A stretch of DNA of 64,000 bases from Catonia carolina (GCA_035578175.1 JAQMRL010000001.1:438922124-438986123), one strand, 5' to 3'. Numbered from the stretch's first letter, positions 24,065 to 36,165 are shown. Numbers and translations are program-made. The notes: generated from the letters alone by a model not told the origin.

Positions 24065-24520
24065 TAAACTTTACCTGTAACAGGTAGGCGGAGTGTTAAA
24101 TTATTTGCACTTGATCTGCTTGTTCCAGGGTCACAAATATGGAGGTGGCTCAGAAGAATGGGGAAAGAGCTGGAAATCCTGCGGAACATAACAATAAGAA
24201 AACTGACATACCTTGTGGACACATCATGAGGGGGCCTAAATACGAGATTCTGTATCTCATAATTCAAGGGAAACTCGTTGGTAAACGCTCGGTGGGACGC
24301 AGACGAATATCCTGGTTAAGAAATCTGAGAGAAGCGTTTAACTGCTCATCGCATGACCTTTTCAGAGCAGCAGTGGACAAGGTACGACTGACCATGATGA
24401 TAGCCAACCTTCGTAATGGAGAAGACACCTGAAGAAGAAGATATTTCCAGGGCTACGAAAAATAGTTCTGTTTTTTTTTTATTACATGATCTGCCAATTA
24501 TAAGACTGAAACTATATAAA
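24065..24520 (+). repeat. 400-bp retroposon fragment split by a LINE insertion
   Basis: 24065-24130 matches the first 65 bp of the retroposon (CCTGTAACAGGTAGGCGGAG). 24452-24520 matches its next part (AATAGTTCTGTTT). Between them is the 314-bp LINE end described next. The rest of the retroposon is missing. Confidence 0.65.
24131..24444 (+). pseudogene. RTE-like LINE 3' end with 8-bp target duplication
   Basis: TTCCAGGG occurs at 24123-24130 and again at 24445-24452. The frame at 24139-24432 reads CGHIMRGPKYEILYLIIQGK, then RRRISWLRNLREAFN and LFRAAVDKVRLTMMIANLRN, ending in GAAGAAGAAG. This is the common C-terminal segment of insect endonuclease/reverse transcriptase LINEs, with a (GAA)n tail. 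Heavily 5' truncated. Relatives are at 36000 and 42530. Confidence 0.85.
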
Positions 24521-24989
24521 TAAGTTTACTATACTTTCTGAAAATGAGTTTAAAAGAAAATTCAAAACATCATAATACCAACGAGACAGAATGCCATTCT
24601 ACCCAGACAATAAAGATCATTACATCATAAAGAAAACTGTGAAAACCTACAGAAATATCGACTAATGTAGTTTACATTGTATTTTTCATTTAAAAAAAAA
24701 CAACTAGAATATTACTTCAAATCATAAGATATTACAAAGCAGTAATTTTAAACAGAAAAAATTTAAAGAAAATATTATGAACCAAAAGGAACTTGAAGGT
24801 AAAAAATTCAATCAATAAAACCAAACAAAGAACTAAATAAAAAAAAATTAAACATTACAATCTTCAATAATTAAAAGACTTGAAGATACGTCGGGTCAAT
24901 AGACACATAAATTGATTCTGGATTTAAAGAAATAGCTGAGATGAGCGTACGGCGAGATTGGTTATTACCTCATGCAGGTGTTGATGAAG

Positions 24990-25855
24990 CATGGTATCTC
25001 TCAAGCGTACCTCCACCGGTTCAGATGATCAGATGAAGCAATCTTTCTGGATAATGAAGTGGAAGAGGACAGCACAGAACATGCGACTTTTAACTGCAGA
25101 AGATGGATACTGAAGAGGGAGGTTCTAGGGACCTGGTTTGAGTCACCAAGTTTTCCTGAAAATCTCAGAGGGTTCAGATTGCAGATGAGGAAAGCTGGAA
25201 GGCCACTGAGGAGTTCATCCAGAAGGTGATGAAGAGCAGAGAAGCCCAGCTGCGTCTCAGAAGTCACTCAAATAAGATATAGAGCGAGGTTCTAAGGGAC
25301 CTGGCTTGGGTCGCCAAGTTTTCCTGAAAATCTCAGAGGGTTCAGATTGTAGATGAGGAAAGCTGGAAGGCCATTGAGGAGTTCATCCAGAAGGTGATGA
25401 AGAGCAGAGAAGCCCAGCTGCGTTAGTCTCAGAAGTCACTCAAATAAGGTATAGAGCGAGGTTCTAAGGGACCTGGCTTGGGTCGCCAAGTTTTCCTGAA
25501 AATCTCAGAGGGTTCAGATTGTAGATGAGGAAAGCTGGAAGGCCATTGAGGAGTTCATCCAGAAGGTGATGAAGAGCAGAGAAGCCCAGCTGCGTTAGTC
25601 TCAGAAGTCACTCGAATAAGGGGGAGAAAAAAATGGATGGAAAGAAGAGAAATTACGCTGTGATAACGTTATCCAGCAAATAAAGAACCTCCGGCTTATT
25701 GTGAAGTTATACCTAACGGTGATCCTGCACCAAGTCAGGATGGGATAGAAAGGAACAGAGAGGTTTTGGCGAATAGTTACCTTCGGCAGAGCTCCGCATA
25801 CCCCTGGTGAAAGTTCACCTACCTGGGTACCGATAAATTTGATTTCCTCACGTAA
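24990..25855 (+). pseudogene. LINE (I/R1/Jockey group) C-terminus with a triplicated segment
   Basis: The frame gives EDSTEHATFNCRRWILKREV, the C-terminal motif of many I/R1-group LINEs (D-T-A-E-H-T-x-F-x-C-x-x-W), then in another frame DEESWKATEEFIQKVMKSRE. From 25119 a 166-173-bp unit containing that end is repeated three times (starts 25119, 25285 and 25458). A 3' UTR follows to a poly(A) at 25853. The array is within the element, not in flanking DNA. Confidence 0.75.
25119..25627 (+). repeat. Three tandem copies of a 170-bp LINE segment
   Basis: Copies start at 25119, 25285 and 25458; the first to second distance is 166 and the second to third 173. Copies 2 and 3 are nearly identical (both contain CTGGCTTGGGTCGCCAAG) and share the extra GCGTTAGTCTC, while copy 1 differs, so the latest duplication was of the second unit. 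Confidence 0.9.
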
Positions 25856-26760
25856 AAAAAAAATAATAAAAGAGTTAAAACTGTACGGGCAAGTTTTTCA
25901 GAATTAATGTGGAAAAAATCTTTGAAATAATTTAACCAAGTAAAAAAGTTTGAATAGCATGCTTTAGAGAAAAAAAAACAGAGAAATATTCATAATATTT
26001 ATCTATTTCTGCTGTGTAAAAGAAACAAAATAATGAGTACATTCTTAAGAGGAAGGAAAGACAATCATTACGATGCGTGATCTTAATAAACTAGTCATTT
26101 TGCAAGCAACGAAAAACACGTTAATACACAACGTGTAACAAAATTAGGGAAGGAAATTTTTAATTTACAAACACTTTTTACAATGCGCTAAATGTTACCT
26201 CAAATGAAGGATAACCAATTCACCAAGTTTTAAGAAATAGCTATTAAAAGACCGGTATCAAAGTAGAATTGAAAAGAAATATGTCAAATTTATTATAAGG
26301 AATATGAGACTGTGTTTAGGCAATATTAATAAAACTCATAATAATATTTATAGATGGAGAAATCAAATAAATTTGATTCAATTTTTGTAAATATGCCTAC
26401 TGGAACCTACAACATAAATATTCAATTTCCATTAAAACCAGATCATTATCAATTGTTTTCAGAATAAAAATAAAACATATATGAATAAATTGCACTTTAA
26501 ACTATACAAATTAGATTATTGTCTGAAAATTGTAAAACATAAAACACAACAAGCCAATTAAAAAGTTTCTAGTACACACCATTACTTTAAAAAACTACAT
26601 TTGAAAACAATAATTCAGAACATATATAAATTCAATCAGATGGTTATTGAAGTTGTTTTTTTTATAAATTTAGCCTTTTTTAATGGTTATACAGAGATTA
26701 TTACACAAAACATAAACATCAAATAAGAAATCCAAAATACCTGCGCCAAATTTAAAAATC
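25856..26760. other. AT-rich interval; no gene seen
   Basis: Low GC, no open frame of length, no repeat recognised. Confidence 0.4.
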
Positions 26761-26763
26761 ATA

Positions 26764-26999
26764 CAATTAATTTTTAATTCTATTTTATATAATGAATTTG
26801 TATAATAAATTTCACTAACCTTCCTTTTTAACTGTGTCAACTTTTATTTTCACTTACACGTGTTTTGGTGGATCCACCGAAACACGTGTAAGTGAAAATA
26901 AAAGTTGACACAGTTAAAAAGGAAGGTTAGTGAAATTTATTATATAAAGTCATTATATAAAATAGAATTAATTTCAAACTGCAGGATGCATTATAAAAA
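26764..26999. mobile_element. Foldback element G, perfect palindrome copy
   Basis: Two arms of over 100 bp meet directly at GGTGGATCCACC (about 26868-26879) without the loop found in other copies. The arms include TTCACTAACCTTCC and GTGTCAACTTTTATTTTCAC and their reverse complements. Looped copies are at 31086 and 35458; a half copy is at 45222. Confidence 0.85.
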
Positions 27000-28068
27000 T
27001 TTATTTTTGAATTAATTTTTACCGCATAATTACAATAATTATGGGTGAACAATACAATATTTCTTAAAAGAAAACCCATTATAACCATGGATATAATGTA
27101 AACTTTTATAAAAACAAATCGTACATAAAAGAACTCTTAAATAAGTGTTGAAAATGGCAACGCCAAAATGATTACATATTAGAAAAGAAAACGTGAAACT
27201 GTATGATACATATCGATTTGGCACAATTAAATGTACCAAAATTTTAAATTTGGCATATTGATGTAAATTTCATATTTGGCACAAATACTTGGAAATCTTT
27301 GTTTTATGTAATTTAATAAACACATACTCTCAATGTTTGGCTGCAAACAAAAATTTTCATGAAACTTTTAAATTAAAATTTAAAAAGAATGACTACATAT
27401 CTTAACAGTACATAAAATATACATAAATATGAATTCATAATTAAATAACTGTTCAAGAAAATATTATTATGCATTACAACGGTTGTTTATTCTTTTATAG
27501 AAAAAAAAACCAATAATTAATTGCTTAATTTAAAAAAATACAATACTAGTATACAAAAAGTAAGCTCTAGTTATAATATTATAACAATATATTATTCTCT
27601 TAAAACAAGACAAGGAAACAGAAACTATTATTAACAAATTTCATTGGATAAAAACACAAATTAATCATTTTATTTTTATTGTCAATGTATAAATAAATAA
27701 ATACTACAAATAAATATTATCATTATTAATAAAAAGAGGTAGGTCAAGATTATTACAATACAAATATATGAATGTGATAAAAAATATAGTAGGCTAACTT
27801 TAGATAAATAAACAAATATATAATAATAATAATAATAATAATAATTGTAATAAAAGAAATAACGATGAGTGCCAATTTCAGGCTTTTTAGTGTTTAATTA
27901 ATTGCAATAAACTTTCTAGTTCCAGCGCTATAAAAAATAATTCCGTTTCTTCTTAAAACATTTTTCTTAAAAGTCAATTAATGGCGACGCGACTCCTTTA
28001 GAACAAAAGCTATAATAAAAACACAATACAAATCACATTCTACTGTACTTTCCAACAAATTCGGTAAA
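27000..28068. other. AT-rich interval; no gene seen
   Basis: Includes (AAT)n at about 27820-27850. No supported coding sequence on either strand. Confidence 0.4.
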
Positions 28069-28072
28069 TTAA

Positions 28073-28985
28073 CAGGTTGGCTGCCGTGAGATGCGCCGGC
28101 GCTACTCAGGCTTTTGTTACCCAGAGGCAGGCCGTGAGTAATACGGTTGCTACTCAATTCCTATTCTACAATTTTGTTAATATCTTTTCGCAGCCTGCTT
28201 GGAGAGTGTTGTAATTTTAATAAGGCCTCTATGGCATACTTTTGCGTATATGTACGGTAGCAACATCTTTGGGAAGCCATAAGAACTCTATTTCTGCCCA
28301 TAACGGACAGGTGGAGTGTCAAATTATTTACACTCGATCTGTTAGTTGCAGGGCTAAAATAAATAGTTCTGTTTCTTATCACATGGTCAGCCAATTAAAT
28401 GACTGAATCATTTAAGAACAGAAGAGGTAGAGGTGTAAAAGACACTAATCAGAGTTATGTCATCTGAAAGTAATGAATTTCATTATACAGCCAGACCCTG
28501 TGGTGAATGAAGTGAAAAGGTGTCATTTGCAGAGTGGAAAATATGTGCTTTTCAGAGGGCCCGGCATGCTGATAAGCGTACTTTTCCACTCAGTGAGGAA
28601 GGCATTGGTAAACCACCTTCTCCTCGTTTTACTTAGTAAAACCTCTACAGGTTCAAACCAGCCTTTTGGCTGATGACCTAAACAACCACAAGAACTCTAA
28701 TGACACGCGAGAGAACTGACGCCATTTGCTTCCGTTGTTTCATTGAATAAACATCGTTTTATTGTGAATTTAGTCCATTTTTTAGTTTAGTTTGTTGTTT
28801 TATCGTATTAATTTTTTATCTAATTAATTTAACCGGTGAACTCACTTTTTTTCATTATTTTTAATTGTATTAATGGTTTTTTTTATATTAATAGAATAAT
28901 AAATACATAATTAAAAAGAAACTGTGTTTTTATTGCGCGCCCTGTCGGGAAGGGGTTTCCTTTAACATGGGCGGCAGCCAACCTG
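28073..28985. mobile_element. TTAA-target element (piggyBac-like) with retroposon inside
   Basis: TTAA at 28069-28072 and 28986-28989. Inverted ends CAGGTTGGCTGCCGTGAG and GGCGGCAGCCAACCTG. Without the inserted retroposon (28291-28689) it is about 510 bp. A cytosine/guanine-rich subterminal part (CGCGCCCTGTCGGGAAGG) lies near the right end. No transposase. Confidence 0.85.
28291..28689 (+). mobile_element. 400-bp (AAC)n-tailed retroposon, copy 3
   Basis: Perfect 10-bp duplication AAGAACTCTA at 28281-28290 and 28690-28699. It starts TTTCTGCCCATAACGGACAG and ends CTAAACAACCAC. It lies inside the TTAA element, so it is younger than that element. Confidence 0.9.
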
Positions 28986-29279
28986 TTAACACTGGACAAT
29001 GTATTGTCAACATTAATCCTATTACAGAAATAAACAGATCATTAATTTATTGGCTGGCATGGCACAGAGTGAGTCACTTTTTTTCGCTGGTATTGAAAGG
29101 GTTAAATTTAAAAAAACGTTAAGATCAACTAGTTCTTCTCATCATACTTTAAATCTTACTTTCAATTCATTTAATACACAAATTGTCTGAATGCCATACG
29201 ATGTACAATAAAATGAAAAACTTTAAGAACGAATAACTGAGATTTAAGTTAAATTACACCTATATTTCATCTCTTCTTT

Positions 29280-29960
29280 AATCATAATAATAATAATAAT
29301 AGCTTAAATAATAATAATAATAATAGCTTAAAGCTCAGGAAAGCGAAAATAACAGAACAAGACATCGCAGATAGGAACATATTTAGGAACAAGGTGGACA
29401 GATGGGAGATAGAGCCAGAGCAGCCAAAGCAGAAGCAGCACAGGCCAAAGTGGTCAGAAGAAAGGAAACAGGCTTTCTCAAAACGGATGCGAGAGTACTG
29501 GGTGGACAAAAAGAACAACAAGAAAAAAAATGATTCAGTTTGCTTATCGCCTTCCTTTAAGGGAGAATACGCTAATAATAATAATAATAATAGCTTAAAG
29601 AAGGAAGAAAGATAAATAATTAGGAAAATTCTTGGACCTAGATGGATCGAAAACGGGTACTGATTACAGAGAACATCAAAAATTGAAGAATATTCCAACA
29701 TAGAGACAGACGTGAGGAAAAGATGCCTTCAATTTTATGGCCACATTATGAGGCTTCCTGACAATAGACTCACAAAGAGAATAGTAAAATATGTATCATC
29801 ACTTGTTAATGGAGGGAATGAATACAAAATGTTAAAAAACGATTTAGAATTGGCCAGAATTCTCACAAAGAATGAAAACTGGTGGGCAGATAAAAAGGAC
29901 AAGAAATCCCAAAAACTTCCACTTCCACTTCGGGAGCTTTACGACTAATAATAATAATAA
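29280..29960 (+). pseudogene. Non-LTR retrotransposon tails with (AAT)n ends
   Basis: 29336-29560 reads KAKITEQDIADRNIFRNKVD and then KWSEERKQAFSKRMREYW. 29700-29945 reads RKRCLQFYGHIMRLPDNRLT and ends before (AAT)n. Both belong to the same LINE tail type as 62082, in two separate 5'-truncated insertions, each bounded by AATAATAAT tracts that look like LINE tails. Confidence 0.7.
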
Positions 29961-30424
29961 TAATTCTCATTTAAATATGACTGATCAAACGAGAATAAAC
30001 AGAACTATTGATTCATATCCCTGAAACTAGCAGATCATGTTCAATTTGAGACAAAAAAAATATGAAAAAAGTTATATAAACTTCAAAAAAAAAATAACAG
30101 GCATCCATTATCAAACGGACTACCCTAAATTAAATTTTTATAAAACTACTATTATTACTATTATTATTAAACACAATAAAAAAAAATTGATAATTTATTC
30201 TTTAATTTTAATTTGCAATTTTCTTAAATATTATAATACAATTCATTCATCTGAAATAACATGGACCGAGAATATTTTTGTTAGCAAAAAAAATTGTGTA
30301 TTACACGAAACCAGAAGTAAACTTATTATAAATTTTATGCTTTTAGTAATAATAATCTTACGAATTAAACAGCTTACTGACTACAAACATTGATTTACAG
30401 ATTAGGAAAAATTTCTTAAAACAT

Positions 30425-30850
30425 TATGTTTGGAGTGTAGCATTATACGGAAGTGAAACGTGGGTGATAGGGGCTGCAGAAAAGAAGAGGATAGAAGCTT
30501 TTGAAATGTGGTGTTATAGGAAAATGTTAAAGATTAGGAGGGTGGACAAAATAAGTAATTTAGAGGTTCTTAGGCGAGTAGATGAAAAAGAAATATATGG
30601 AAGCATTTTACCAAAAGAAGGGATAGGCTAGTGGGGCATATCCTAAGACATCCAGATATTGGTCTATCAATAATGGAAGGTAATATTGAGGGAGTAAATT
30701 GTAGAGGGAGGCAAAGATTAGAATATATAAAGCAAATTACGAAAGATGTAGGGTGTTACAGGTATGTAGATATGAAACGAACTGCGCAAGATAGAACAGC
30801 TTGGAGAACTGCATCAAACCAGTCGAGACTGATGACAAAAAAAAAATCAT
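30425..30850 (+). pseudogene. LINE fragment (post-RT region) with a frameshift
   Basis: Reads VALYGSETWVIGAAEKKRIE followed by AFEMWCYRKMLKIRRVDKIS, then after a frameshift HILRHPDIGLSIMEGNIEGV and DMKRTAQDRTAWRTA. YGSETW and the RR-L..RI/W motifs are typical of the region after the reverse transcriptase in insect LINEs. The same end type occurs on the minus strand at 42251-42460. Confidence 0.8.
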
Positions 30851-31085
30851 ACGAATACTACATCTCGTACGAATAGGATTCTCAAGCGAAACCTTCCTAT
30901 CGTCAAAAATATCAGCAGAACAATACATCAAACTCTAAAAAAATAAACTGAGGAAAGATAAACATCAAATTCTATAATGTATAAACCATCAAATACTCTT
31001 TTCCAAATAATTTTTTTTTAAATTTAGAAAAAAGTATTTATAAAGAAAAAATTTCCAGAAAATTATAAATTTAGTTTTACTCATA

Positions 31086-31474
31086 TGTATAATTGTATTT
31101 TATATAATGAATTTATATAACAAATTTCACTAACCTTTCTTTTTAACTGCATCAACTTTTATTTTCACTTACACGTGTTTCGGTGGATCCACCATCGTCA
31201 GAGTAAATAACATATAATTGAAACTAAAAACTTTATGTATTAAAAATCTATAGAAGATGATACATCTTCAATCATTTGTATAAAACTGTATAAAACTTAA
31301 TAAAAAAAGTTTTTAGTTTCAATTATATGTTATTTACTCTGATGATGGTGGATCCACCGAAACACATGTAAGTGAAAATAAAAGTTGACGCAGTTAAAAA
31401 GGAAGGTTAGTGAAATTTATTATATAAAATAGAATTAATTTCAAACTGCAGGATGCATTATAAAGATTTATTTT
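31086..31474. mobile_element. Foldback element G, looped copy
   Basis: Arms with TTTCACTAACC and GGTTAGTGAAA meet through two GGTGGATCCACC motifs (about 31190 and 31354) and a loop that itself is an inverted repeat (CATATAATTGAAACTAAAAA against TTTTTAGTTTCAATTATATG). About 390 bp, non-coding. Confidence 0.82.
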
Positions 31475-32434
31475 TGAATGAAAATGTATAATTATTATTG
31501 TAAAGAAGAAATCTTCAGTTTTTTCAACATAAAATACTTGCATAATACGTCTGATACCGCTAAAACGTTCATAAAAATTATTAAAATTATCAGCGTACTA
31601 TATTAAACCGAGTATAAAACTGCAGTCTTGAAAAAGTTAATACAATTTTAATGAAGGTAAATTGACCATGGAAGTGAACGGCCCAATAAACAAAATTAAA
31701 ACGATTAAAAATTCTGTACGTACATGCAAAAATTTAATGTAAAAACTTCACTTCGTAAATACATTAAAAAAATTTTCATATTTAATTCTGAGCTCATTAG
31801 ACAGGCATAAATTCATTTAAATTAACATTATATAATTGCAATTAACCTAATTGAAGATTTACTATTATAAGAAAAAGTGTCATTAATAAATAAATTAAAT
31901 ATCAAGATCAGTAATTAATAATTTATAAAATTCAAATCTTTGTCAATTATAACTTTAATAATTTCTCAGTTGTTAATTAAATAATCATTTCAATATAATC
32001 AATTTGCGTCTTTATTTCATTCTTTACAGTTATTCATTAAATTTCATTTATTTAAATTTCTTAAATCCATTGAAAACCATTTACAAACCTGAACGGGAAG
32101 ATTGGAGAATATTGAAATCAAAGGAGGGAGCACGTAGAGAGCATACCTGAGGGAACGATCCCCTCTCAATGTTTTGTAACACAGACCGAAGAAAAGAGAG
32201 ATGATAGGAGACTACGCAAGAGATGGGATTAATTTAATAGTTTTACCGTTGTTGTGATTCGGAACCTTAATCCTTGATTGTGAGATGAAGAAATATAATT
32301 TTTTTCATTGAAAACACAATAAAAAGTAAATTTATTTACTTCCCACCCACCAGCTTTAAGATAAGTCACATAAAATAACAACTGGATAGGATGTGTTAAT
32401 AGAGTCCTTACGCCATAAAAAAAGTTTGTGTTAA
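31475..32434. other. AT-rich interval; no gene seen
   Basis: No gene or repeat recognised; a 74-codon minus frame at 32229-32453 has no recognisable content. Confidence 0.35.
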
Positions 32435-33094
32435 CACTTTGCATGCTAATCATGTAATTTTACGGAACGGTGATACGTTTACAGCTTACGAATCACGTAA
32501 TTCATATTTACATGGTTATACTATGTAATAGCACGTTCTTATATGGAATTCGATCATTTATTCTCAATTTACGTACATTTTACAACAGAAGTACACCGTT
32601 AAAGCGCTAGTACGTTAGTGTTTTATTTACTTATAATGAAACAACTGTTGGAACAGTAAACAGTGAGGTTACACACATGAGTTTTGTTTTACACAAAAGA
32701 AGATTTTTGTATTTAGTTTGTTTTTTTTTTAAATTCAATAACACAGTTTTGTTTATAAAGTATTATAAAAGTGTATAATAGTTTTTTTTTTATGTATAAA
32801 ATTGTATAATAGTTCAAATAAATTGTTTAAACAACATGCAAAATGCAGTGGAAAAATTTTTGTTTTTTCCAAAAAAAATGTGCTATGAAAAAGTGATAGT
32901 TTTATTATTTTATTAGTACAATTTAACAACTGATAATACACCATTGAAAACTAGAAGATTTGATGTTTCCAGCCGCCATGTTAGTACCATCTTAATACTC
33001 ATTATATAATGTTATTTTTACAATATTTCAAATATTGACAAAAATGGCCAGCATTCTATGAACGTCCACGTTTTTGTCCCTAGCACTCAAAGTG
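32435..33094. mobile_element. TTAA-target MITE (piggyBac-like), copy at 32.4 kb
   Basis: TTAA at 32431-32434 and 33095-33098. Ends CACTTTGCATGCTA and TAGCACTCAAAGTG are inverted. It shares AAAATGGCCAGCAT near the right end with the element at 18580, so the two belong to one family. 660 bp, no transposase. Confidence 0.82.
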
Positions 33095-34037
33095 TTAAGA
33101 CTCATACATGCATCTGCAACACTAAATATGTTAATAAATTGAAAATGGTCAATATTTTTAATGATAATAAATAAAAAAAAACAGAATGTAAAAGCAAGCA
33201 CAAAAATTCATTGAAATAAATTAAACCATTGCGGTAATACAAACTTATTGTATTTTGCCGTACGCCGGGGTGTCGGTTACCATGAAACTTCAGATGAATT
33301 AGTTTCTATTATAATAATAATAATAATTATGATACGTTATATAATAAATAAATACATAAATAATAAATAAATAAATAAAATGTAGGTAGCGTATTAATAT
33401 CATACATTAACATTACTTAATATTATATTAAATTACATTATATATTTATAGTAATAGTAATAGTAATAATAATAATAATAATCGTAATAAAAACATGTAA
33501 AAATTCTGAGCATCATATAAACAAAATAATAATAATAATAATAATAATAAACATTTTACAGTGATTACATAATTATACATTTTTCAGTAAAAATACAAAC
33601 GAAAAAAAAATTATAATCATCAAAATTTACAAATATTTTTAACAATAATTATTATCATTATTAATAATAACATCAACAATTCAATTAATTAATTACAATT
33701 AAATTAATACAAAAATTATATAATTTATAATAGTTCGATATGCCATGTTATAATATACAATTATATAATATAGTAAGGCGGCTTTCATATATTTTCACTA
33801 ACATTTACAAAATAGCCTATTTTATTTTTATCGATTGAAAAATGAACAAAATGATCTGTATTAAATGGTTTGGATTGTTATTCTGAAGATTCTTTATTCG
33901 ATTTCAAATTTAAATTTTATGTTACATTGATATAACCAGTTTAATTTCCTTGTTTCAAAACAAAAAAATTTTTTTAAAGAATTATGAAATAGTTTTATAC
34001 AATATATACAGTAATGTCTTAACATAAAAAAATATTT
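33095..34037. other. (AAT)n-rich desert; no gene seen
   Basis: Simple repeats dominate 33300-33740. No supported gene. Confidence 0.45.
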
Positions 34038-34460
34038 TGACTGCCTTAAGAATATAGTGATTAGTGCGCTAGCCTTGAAAGCGAAAGGCCCTGGGTTCAA
34101 TTCCTGGCTACTGGTTGCGCCACTATTTGAATTTAAAGTTAAAGGGTTGAGGGCGCTGCTGTGGACTGTATGCGTGGCGCATTTATGAAGCGTGGTGGCG
34201 CCCTACAATAAAAGCTGCGAACCGACTGCCTCCGGCGTGTACTGATGAGCGAGTCTCTGGTCAGCTGTTACGACACAAACCACAGCGGCGCCACCCTCAA
34301 CCCTTCAACTATAAATTCAAGTTGTGGCGCAACCAGCTACGGTCTGGAAATTTTCACATGTAAAATTATTTTTCACATGTAAATTTTCACAGTTACAGTA
34401 CCAAAACCTACAGTAAATCACTAATGACCAAGCTGTCGACGTGACTTAAAATAAAACATT
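34038..34460 (+). mobile_element. tRNA-derived SINE interrupted by a MITE
   Basis: Head with ATATAGTGATTAGTGCGC and GGGTTCAATTCC, body GGTCTGGAAATTTTCAC, tail GTCGACGTGACTTAAAATAA. The likely target duplication is AAAAAAATATTT (34026-34037 and 34461-34472). The MITE at 34112-34335 separates head from body. Confidence 0.8.
34112..34335. mobile_element. 224-bp MITE with 5-bp target duplication
   Basis: Inverted ends TGGTTGCGCCAC and GTGGCGCAACCA, extending imperfectly for about 55 bp, flanked by GCTAC at 34107-34111 and 34336-34340. The GC content is higher than surroundings. The related SINE at 5881 shows the uninterrupted site (GGCTAGGGTCTGG). Confidence 0.88.
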
Positions 34461-34529
34461 AAAAAAATATTTCAATCAGAATAAAACTTAAGATATTACA
34501 AAACCCTGTTTTTAAAACTGTAATAATTT

Positions 34530-34735
34530 ATGGAGATTGAAAAATGGAAAAAACTTTTAAAAATTGACAGAAGAATTCTAAGAAACTTTTTTCGACCAAA
34601 TAAAATATTAAAAAAATTTAGACCAAAATCAAAAGTAGAAGTGTACCAAATTATAGAAACCTCAAACATTAAATTTTATCGACACATTTATAGAATGACT
34701 CAAAATAGAGATTGTAACAAACATATTTAACGATG
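34530..34735 (+). pseudogene. Decayed LINE tail fragment
   Basis: Reads KVEVYQIIETSNIKFYRHIY and then RMTQNRDCNK, the F-Y-[GR]-H-I-x-R-M region of LINE tails. Short and AT-rich; no more of the element is visible. Confidence 0.55.
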
Positions 34736-35237
34736 TGAAATGGAAAAAGCGTTTAACAGAAATATTTGTAAGACAAATTGAAAGAAAATTGCATTTGATT
34801 GTATATATATTACTATCGAAAGACAATTTTTTCAAAATTCATTCATTATATTCATTTAAGTTATAGAATAAGATACTAGTGGTAAGTTGATAGTTTAGGC
34901 TTTAGTTCTAAGAATTCTTTATTGTATTTTTCTTTAGGTTAATAGAACAATAGCAGTCTTGTACTCAACCGCATACAATGAACATGAATGTTTTTTACAG
35001 TGTATATGTAAAAGTCCTTTGTTCGATTCCCATGTATATGGAATTAAATAAAATTGTTTTTTAAAAAGTGTGTCGATTGTTTTCGAGACCAAACTTTTAT
35101 TTATAATATGGTACAATTTAAATTCTGCGATATTTCCTTTAGTGACACGATTGTAAAGCAGAAATTAATTTCTATGTCAAGTCAATACTGTACATGGATA
35201 AGAAATTTTTTGAAATGCAATAGTGATGTATCAATAC

Positions 35238-35430
35238 CAATATTTTTCGATTCTCGATACTGACTCAGATACCAAGAAACAAGAAATCGATTCTCGATAC
35301 TGATTCAGATACCAACAAGAAATCAATTCTCGATATTGACTCAGATACCAAGAAACAAGAAATCGATTTTTGATACTGATTCAGATACCACGAAACAAGA
35401 AATCAATTCTCGATTCTGAAACCAATAATG
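35238..35430. repeat. Tandem repeat, 38-bp period
   Basis: About 4.5 units of TCGATTCTCGATACTGACTC followed by AGATACCAAGAAACAAGAAA, alternating slightly (TCGATTC and TCAATTC). It lies just inside the left end of the hAT-like element and is probably subterminal sequence of that element. Confidence 0.85.
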
Positions 35431-35457
35431 AATCCCACTACTAAAATAAAATTATAA

Positions 35458-35850
35458 TAAAACTTTATAATGCATCCTGCAGTTTGAAATTCATTCTATT
35501 TTATATTATGAATTTATAAAATAAATTTCACTAAACTTCTTTTTAAACTGCATCAACTTTTATCTTTACTTACACGTGTTTCGGTGGATCCACCATCATC
35601 AGAGTAAATAACATATAATTGAAACTAATAAATCTTTTTATTTATTCAAAATCTACAGATACAACTTCAGTCATTTGTTGAAGATGTATCATCTTCTATA
35701 GATTTTAAATAAATAAAAAATTCTTTTAGTTTCAATTATGTTATTTACCCTGATGATGGTGGATCCACCGAAACACGTATAAGTAAAGATAAAAGTTCAC
35801 ACAGTTTAAAAAGAAGGTTAGTGAAATTAAATATATAAAATAGAATTAAA
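35458..35850. mobile_element. Foldback element G, second looped copy
   Basis: It begins AATGCATCCTGCAGTTTGAA and has both GGTGGATCCACC motifs (about 35584 and 35760) with the inverted loop (ACATATAATTGAAAC...). It is nested inside the hAT-like element. Confidence 0.82.
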
Positions 35851-35989
35851 ATAAAACTATTATTTAACTTAAAATCACGAAATCTAATCAAACCGAAACT
35901 GAAAACTTTTTTTTATAATATAACATTACGATACATGCAATGAAACTACACAAACGCACAATGAAACATAAATTAACCTTTTCTAATAA

Positions 35990-36165
35990 CCTCATAATAA
36001 CGCTCGATGGGACCCAGACGAATATCCTGGTTAAGAAACCTGAGAGAAGCGTTTAACTGCTGGTCGCATGACCTTTTCAGAGCAGCAGTGGACAAGGTGC
36101 GACTGACCATGATGATGATAGCCAACCTTCGTAATGGAGAAGGCACCTGAAGAAGAAGAATGACC
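35990..36165 (+). pseudogene. RTE-like LINE 3' end, short
   Basis: Matches the LINE at 24131 from CGCTCGATGGGACCCAGACG to GGCACCTGAAGAAGAAG; the translation keeps the SWLRNLREAFNCWS and LFRAAVDKVRLTM phrases. Confidence 0.75.

Noticed and set aside
25119..25627. CRISPR-like or satellite array
   Set aside because: Only three long units without spacers, and the units encode the end of a LINE protein.
29282..29701. 139-codon minus-strand open frame rich in leucine and serine
   Set aside because: It is the reverse complement of LINE tails and (AAT)n repeats; the long leucine runs come from ATT/AAT repeats.
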